Source: MED-G105 sp038522945
Lineage (GTDB): Bacteria; Pseudomonadota; Alphaproteobacteria; Caulobacterales; Parvularculaceae
Direction: 5' to 3'
Assembly (NCBI GenBank): GCA_038522945.1
Contig: JBCBJV010000006.1
Location: 124,001-188,000 of the forward strand
DNA: 64,000 nucleotides
Shown here: positions 60,239 through 64,000 of the stretch, piece by piece
How positions within the stretch are numbered: the first letter of the stretch is position 1
Layout: the number at the start of each line of letters is the position of its first letter
Notes under the pieces: generated by a model
What the model was told of the DNA's origin: nothing
The model's database searches: none
The model's input: the letters and a program-made list of their open reading frames with translations, nothing else
Position numbers and translations under genes: made by a program

Positions 60239-62200
60239 ATGCGCCTAGGGGTTTGTTACTATCCAGAACATTGGGATCAGGGCTTGTGGGCGGATGATGC
60301 CAAACGCATGGTTGACCTGGGACTTGAGGTTGTACGCCTTGGCGAATTTGCTTGGTCAAGGATCGAACCGGCTAGCAACGAGTTTGACTGGGGCTGGCTC
60401 GATAAAGCGATCGAAACTCTCTCCGATGTCGGCCTGCAGCTCATTCTGGGAACACCCACAGCAACACCGCCAAAGTGGCTGATTGATACTTATCCAGACA
60501 TTCTGGCCTGGGACAAAGATCGACGCCCACGACGGTTTGGGTCCCGACGACACTATTGCTTTTCATCCCCACGGTATACGGATGAAACACGCCGGATCGT
60601 CACCGCCATGACGAAACGATATGGCGACCACAGCGCCGTCGAGGCATGGCAGACAGACAATGAGTATGGCTGTCACGATACAGTACGGAGCTATTCGCCC
60701 GCTGCTGAAGTCGCTTTTCAAAGTTGGCTGGCGAACCGGTATGGAGATATCGACAAACTCAACGACGCCTGGGGTACTGTTTTCTGGTCGCAAGTTTACC
60801 AGTCCTTCGATCAGATTGATCTTCCGAACCTGACAACAACAGAACCAAACCCATCCCATGTTTTGGACTTTTATCGATTCTCGTCGGATCAAGTTGTTAC
60901 CTACAATAGGATGCAGACGACGATCATTCGGGCAAACTCCCCGGGACGCGAGATCTATCATAACTTCATGGGCTTTTTTACGGACTTCGATCATTATCAG
61001 CTATCGGAGGATATCGATATCGCCGGGTGGGACAGCTACCCTTTGGGGTTTCTGGATATTGGCCCTTACGACATGGCGGAAAAGCTAGCCTTTATGCGGC
61101 AAGGCCACCCCGATTTTGCCGCATTCCATCATGATCTTTATCGAAACTGCGGGCGCGGGCGCTTTGCTGTTCTTGAACAGCAGCCGGGCCCCGTTAACTG
61201 GGCTGACCATAATCCTGCCCCGTTCCCCGGCATGTTGCGTTTATGGACCCACGAGGCAGCAGCACATGGCGCAGAACTCCTGTGTTACTTCAGGTGGCGA
61301 CAAGCCCCCTTCGCCCAAGAGCAAATGCACGCGGGCCTCATGCGACCGGACAATGAACCGGCTGTGGGAGCTGCTGAAGTCCGTCAAGCCGCCCAAGAAC
61401 GTGAAGGTCTAAAAGCGGCCCAAGCTGAAACGCCAAAGGCATCACCGCCAAGAATCGCCCTGGTGTTCTCTTATGAGACCCAATGGATGTCTGAGATTCA
61501 GCCACAGGGTGCCACATGGAACTACATGAAGTTAGTTATGCACTGGTACTCAGTAGCAAGATCATTTGGTTTCGACATTGATATTGTTCCGCCAGGGGCA
61601 AAGCTCGAGGACTACGCGCTAGTGATCGTCCCGTCCCTATTCAATATACCGCCCCCTGCGATCGAGGCATTTTCAGATGCGAGGGCGCCCGTGATCTTTG
61701 GACCGCGTTGCGGCTCTAAAACACAAGAAATGCAGGTGCCACCCCCGCTCGCGCCCGGCCCCTTGCAGGAATTGATCCCGGTCCGCGTCACCCACGTGGA
61801 GTCGTTCCCATCAAATCATCTAGAAGCCGCAGATTTCAAAGGCCAGCCCGTCACTGCTGGTGTCTGGCTTGATCATCTGGAGAGCGATTTATCGCCGATA
61901 GTCCGTAGTGTCTCGGGCCATGATCTTCTTTATCACCATGAGAACATATGGCTATTTACCTCTCAGCCAGACGCCATGTTCTTGAGGCTCACAATTGAGG
62001 CAGCACTGGAGCCCACTGTCCCAAATCCGGAACAATTACCGGGTGCACTCCGCACACGGACCAGCGGTGCCATCCGGTATGCATTCAACTATGCCGATGA
62101 AGACTGCGACGGGCTGTCGGTTCTGATAAAGGAAGATGGCCTGTTTGACCTTGGCACCGCTCACCTAAAACCGGCAGACTTGGCCTGCTGGCGCACGTAA
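60239..62200 (+). CDS. GH42 beta-galactosidase
   Basis: A 653-residue beta-galactosidase, from the ATG at 60239 (MRLGVCYYPEHWDQGLW), which is the family start; a GTG at 60188 is in frame and would add 17 residues. The acid/base is Glu142 in WQTDNEYGCHDT and the nucleophile Glu313 in AVLEQQPGPVNW. Domain A is the TIM barrel, B the trimerisation domain (IALVFSYETQWMSEIQ), and C the short beta domain near the end. No signal peptide. It would act on beta-galactosides in the cytoplasm. It is 37 bases ahead of the symporter gene. Confidence 0.94.
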   Translation: MRLGVCYYPEHWDQGLWADDAKRMVDLGLEVVRLGEFAWSRIEPASNEFDWGWLDKAIETLSDVGLQLILGTPTATPPKWLIDTYPDILAWDKDRRPRRFGSRRHYCFSSPRYTDETRRIVTAMTKRYGDHSAVEAWQTDNEYGCHDTVRSYSPAAEVAFQSWLANRYGDIDKLNDAWGTVFWSQVYQSFDQIDLPNLTTTEPNPSHVLDFYRFSSDQVVTYNRMQTTIIRANSPGREIYHNFMGFFTDFDHYQLSEDIDIAGWDSYPLGFLDIGPYDMAEKLAFMRQGHPDFAAFHHDLYRNCGRGRFAVLEQQPGPVNWADHNPAPFPGMLRLWTHEAAAHGAELLCYFRWRQAPFAQEQMHAGLMRPDNEPAVGAAEVRQAAQEREGLKAAQAETPKASPPRIALVFSYETQWMSEIQPQGATWNYMKLVMHWYSVARSFGFDIDIVPPGAKLEDYALVIVPSLFNIPPPAIEAFSDARAPVIFGPRCGSKTQEMQVPPPLAPGPLQELIPVRVTHVESFPSNHLEAADFKGQPVTAGVWLDHLESDLSPIVRSVSGHDLLYHHENIWLFTSQPDAMFLRLTIEAALEPTVPNPEQLPGALRTRTSGAIRYAFNYADEDCDGLSVLIKEDGLFDLGTAHLKPADLACWRT

Positions 62201-62237
62201 TCAAGAGAAACATCTTTAACAGGAACTCCAAGATACA

Positions 62238-63668
62238 ATGATAAATCCTGTCCAGACCACTGTCTTCGTCGTGATCACAGCCCTCATCGGCTTTGCCACA
62301 TACATGCACTGCCGAGGCGTTCGGGGTAGCGATAAGACCTCTGGCCACGACTACTTTCTGGCCAATGGGGGGCTTGCTTGGTATTTTGTGGCTGGGTCAA
62401 TCACACTGACCAATCTGTCAACGGACCAACTCGTGGGCATGAATGGGAACCAGATGTTACTTCTGGCATGGTGGGAGTTTGCTGCTGTTGTAGGGCTGTT
62501 TATTCTCGCCTTTATCTTTCTCCCTATTTACTACCGCAATGAGTGCACAACAACCACTGAGCTTTTACAGAAAAAGTATGGCGACAAACATATCCGAGCA
62601 CTGATTTCAATCCTCTTCCTGTTCGGTAACATATTCATTTTTTTACCTGCCATTCTCTACGGTGGCTCGCTCTTTCTCCTGTCCATGACAGACGTCGACT
62701 TCCCGATACTCGCTGTTGCGATTGCCTTTGCCGTCGTAGGCGCGGCCTATGCGATCCTTGGAGGTCTACGCGCTGTTGCTGTCTCTGACACTTATAGCGG
62801 CGTCCTGATCCTCAGTCTTGCGCTACTTGTCGTTTACCTCGCTTGTAGGGCCATCGACTTTGATTTCTCAGATATTCCTGCCGAACGCTTGACTTTAATA
62901 GGGGACAATAACTCGCCAATCCCGTGGCACACGCTCCTGACCGGGATGATCTTTATTCAAACTTTTTACTGGAGCACTAATCAGACTATCACGCAGCGAG
63001 CCATGGCCGCGCCGAACATCAAGGAAGCCCAAAAGGGTGTCCTTGCCGCAGCAGCGATCCGGCTGCTCATCGTTCCGGTGATTATCGTGGTCCCTGGTGT
63101 CGTCGCATTTAAGCTGTTTGGAGACATCAATGACGCCGCTTACGGGCGTATCGTTGCGGAAGTGCTCCCCGCTTGGCTGTCTGGAGCTTTTGCCGCCGCA
63201 TTAGCGGCGGCTGTCCTCACAACCTTTAACTCCATACTTAACGCATCGGCTGCACTCTATGTTTGCGACCTGCACTCGGCTTATGTGGGCGACGTTAAAG
63301 ATGTGCCTCGCCTCAGCGGCGTTGTCTGCATCGCAATGACCTTGCTGGCCATATTGCTAGTGCCATTCTTCGCCTCGCAAGAGAGCATCATCAACACAGT
63401 ACAGCAGCTTTATGGATTGCTCTCTATGCCGATCTTGTCGGCATTCATCGTAGGGCTTGCCTTTAAGAACGTCGACGCTCGTGCTGCCATTCTTGGGGTG
63501 ATATCAGGCGTTGCCACTTACGCCTTCCTGAGCTTCGCCTGGATACCATTCCACTATATCCACGCCATGTTCGTCACACTGATTTGTTCGGTTCTGTTTG
63601 CCCTTGTCACCAACCGGCTATTCTTCAGCAAACGTGCGGAGCTGGTACTTTTCACGAGTACCGCATGA
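62238..63668 (+). CDS. Sodium/solute symporter (SSS family)
   Basis: A 476-residue inner-membrane symporter of the SSS/SGLT class with 12-13 helices. Landmarks are the early HDYFLANGGLAWYFVAGSITLTNLSTDQLVGMNGN with the Na+-coupling polar residues, YAILGGLRAVAVSDTYSG, and FYWSTNQTITQRAMAA. These motifs resemble bacterial sodium/galactose transporters. Its location directly after the GH42 gene suggests that it imports the released galactose or galactosides. It may run in one transcript with the GH42 gene. Confidence 0.93.
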   Translation: MINPVQTTVFVVITALIGFATYMHCRGVRGSDKTSGHDYFLANGGLAWYFVAGSITLTNLSTDQLVGMNGNQMLLLAWWEFAAVVGLFILAFIFLPIYYRNECTTTTELLQKKYGDKHIRALISILFLFGNIFIFLPAILYGGSLFLLSMTDVDFPILAVAIAFAVVGAAYAILGGLRAVAVSDTYSGVLILSLALLVVYLACRAIDFDFSDIPAERLTLIGDNNSPIPWHTLLTGMIFIQTFYWSTNQTITQRAMAAPNIKEAQKGVLAAAAIRLLIVPVIIVVPGVVAFKLFGDINDAAYGRIVAEVLPAWLSGAFAAALAAAVLTTFNSILNASAALYVCDLHSAYVGDVKDVPRLSGVVCIAMTLLAILLVPFFASQESIINTVQQLYGLLSMPILSAFIVGLAFKNVDARAAILGVISGVATYAFLSFAWIPFHYIHAMFVTLICSVLFALVTNRLFFSKRAELVLFTSTA

Positions 63669-63732
63669 ACGGGTGACCAGTGAAACCATGTGTTTCGGGG
63701 CGGGCCACCCTCTGCCGACAAAATATCGGCTC

Positions 63733-64000
63733 TTAAAAGAAGCCGGCGGCGACATCTTTCGATCGTGCTTCAACTTGGTGCTCTTTGATTTCCCGCGTTT
63801 TGAGAAACTCTGTTGACGCATTGAGCATCGCACCATAGGCGATACGCGCAAGGTCTGTTCCCAGACTAATGCGCTTTACGCCCGCTGCCTCCAGGTCATC
63901 GGCAGATATCTGAAATTGTCGGAAGCCGACCAAGACATTCACCGGTTTCGTGACCGCATCGCAGACGGCACGGATATGCTCCAACTCCGTTAAGCCCGGT
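63733..64000 (-). CDS. Isocitrate lyase/PEP mutase superfamily protein (5' end beyond window)
   Basis: The frame is open from the right edge and stops at 63733, so only the C-terminal 88 residues are seen: GLTELEHIRAVCDAVTKPVNVLVG, then DLEAAGVKRISLGTDLARIAYGAMLNA. This is the C-terminal part of the ICL/PEPM beta barrel. The N-terminal catalytic KKCGH-type or Asp motif lies outside. A TTG at 63984 could mimic a start but the sequence continues in frame. It is convergent with the symporter gene. Confidence 0.8.
   Translation of the reverse strand, partial: PGLTELEHIRAVCDAVTKPVNVLVGFRQFQISADDLEAAGVKRISLGTDLARIAYGAMLNASTEFLKTREIKEHQVEARSKDVAAGFF

Noticed and set aside
1..64000. CRISPR arrays, tRNA or rRNA genes, insertion sequences, prophage
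   Set aside because: No regular repeats with spacers, no cloverleaf or rRNA sequence, and no transposase, integrase or phage structural gene were seen. The lysozyme gene alone is not evidence of a prophage.

Overview
The window reads as an ordinary chromosomal segment of a flagellated alphaproteobacterium, probably of the Caulobacterales/Parvularculales type. The evidence is an IscR-headed mixed iscS-suf operon, FliX, DUF6468 and MotE flagellar proteins, a DksA with a degenerate zinc finger, sigma-54-like flagellar promoters and a CtrA-like box. No rRNA, tRNA, CRISPR array, insertion sequence or prophage was seen. Species assignment is inference. || Layout. 1-6740: a leftward Fe-S cluster assembly operon, iscR-iscS-(small membrane protein)-(DUF1330)-sufB-(cupin)-(exported RidA-like)-sufC-sufD, with sufD running off the left edge and a good IscR type-1 operator upstream of iscR. 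6840-15016: a hydrolase, a small unknown protein, two paralogous multi-pass membrane proteins, trmFO, and a TetR-pirin-SDR run. 15031-20057: der, bamB, a YfgM-like TPR protein and panB. 20203-26385: lipocalin, NnrU, apt (with a hairpin masking its ribosome binding site), a TadG-like von Willebrand protein, a DEAD-box helicase and a diguanylate cyclase. || 26453-37936: a flagellar locus. Leftward fliL-fliM-DUF6468-motE-TPR faces rightward flgF-flgG-flgA-flgH, then leftward DCC protein, dksA and fliX, then rightward flgI-flgJ-flgN-like. Both divergent intergenic spaces carry a sigma-54-like promoter and a shared upstream motif. flgG is split by a one-base deletion. 38004-50056: a YbjN protein, an unusual lysozyme-domain protein with an acidic repeat linker and a C-terminal membrane anchor, a MATE pump, a uracil-DNA glycosylase-like protein, several DUF proteins, a nucleoside transporter, a phosphomannomutase, a small HTH/membrane pair and a TraB/GumN lipoprotein. 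|| 50018-64000: dusA, then a galactoside-use locus: galK, galT and a GH36 alpha-galactosidase leftward; an AraC regulator, TonB receptor, GH42 beta-galactosidase and sodium/solute symporter rightward. The inferred route is outer-membrane uptake by the TonB receptor, hydrolysis by the two galactosidases, inner-membrane uptake by the symporter, then GalK and GalT. || I did not find a clear unknown defence or mobile system. The most unusual items are the membrane-anchored lysozyme, the flgG frameshift, the hairpin over the apt start region, and the non-suf genes embedded in the Fe-S operon.
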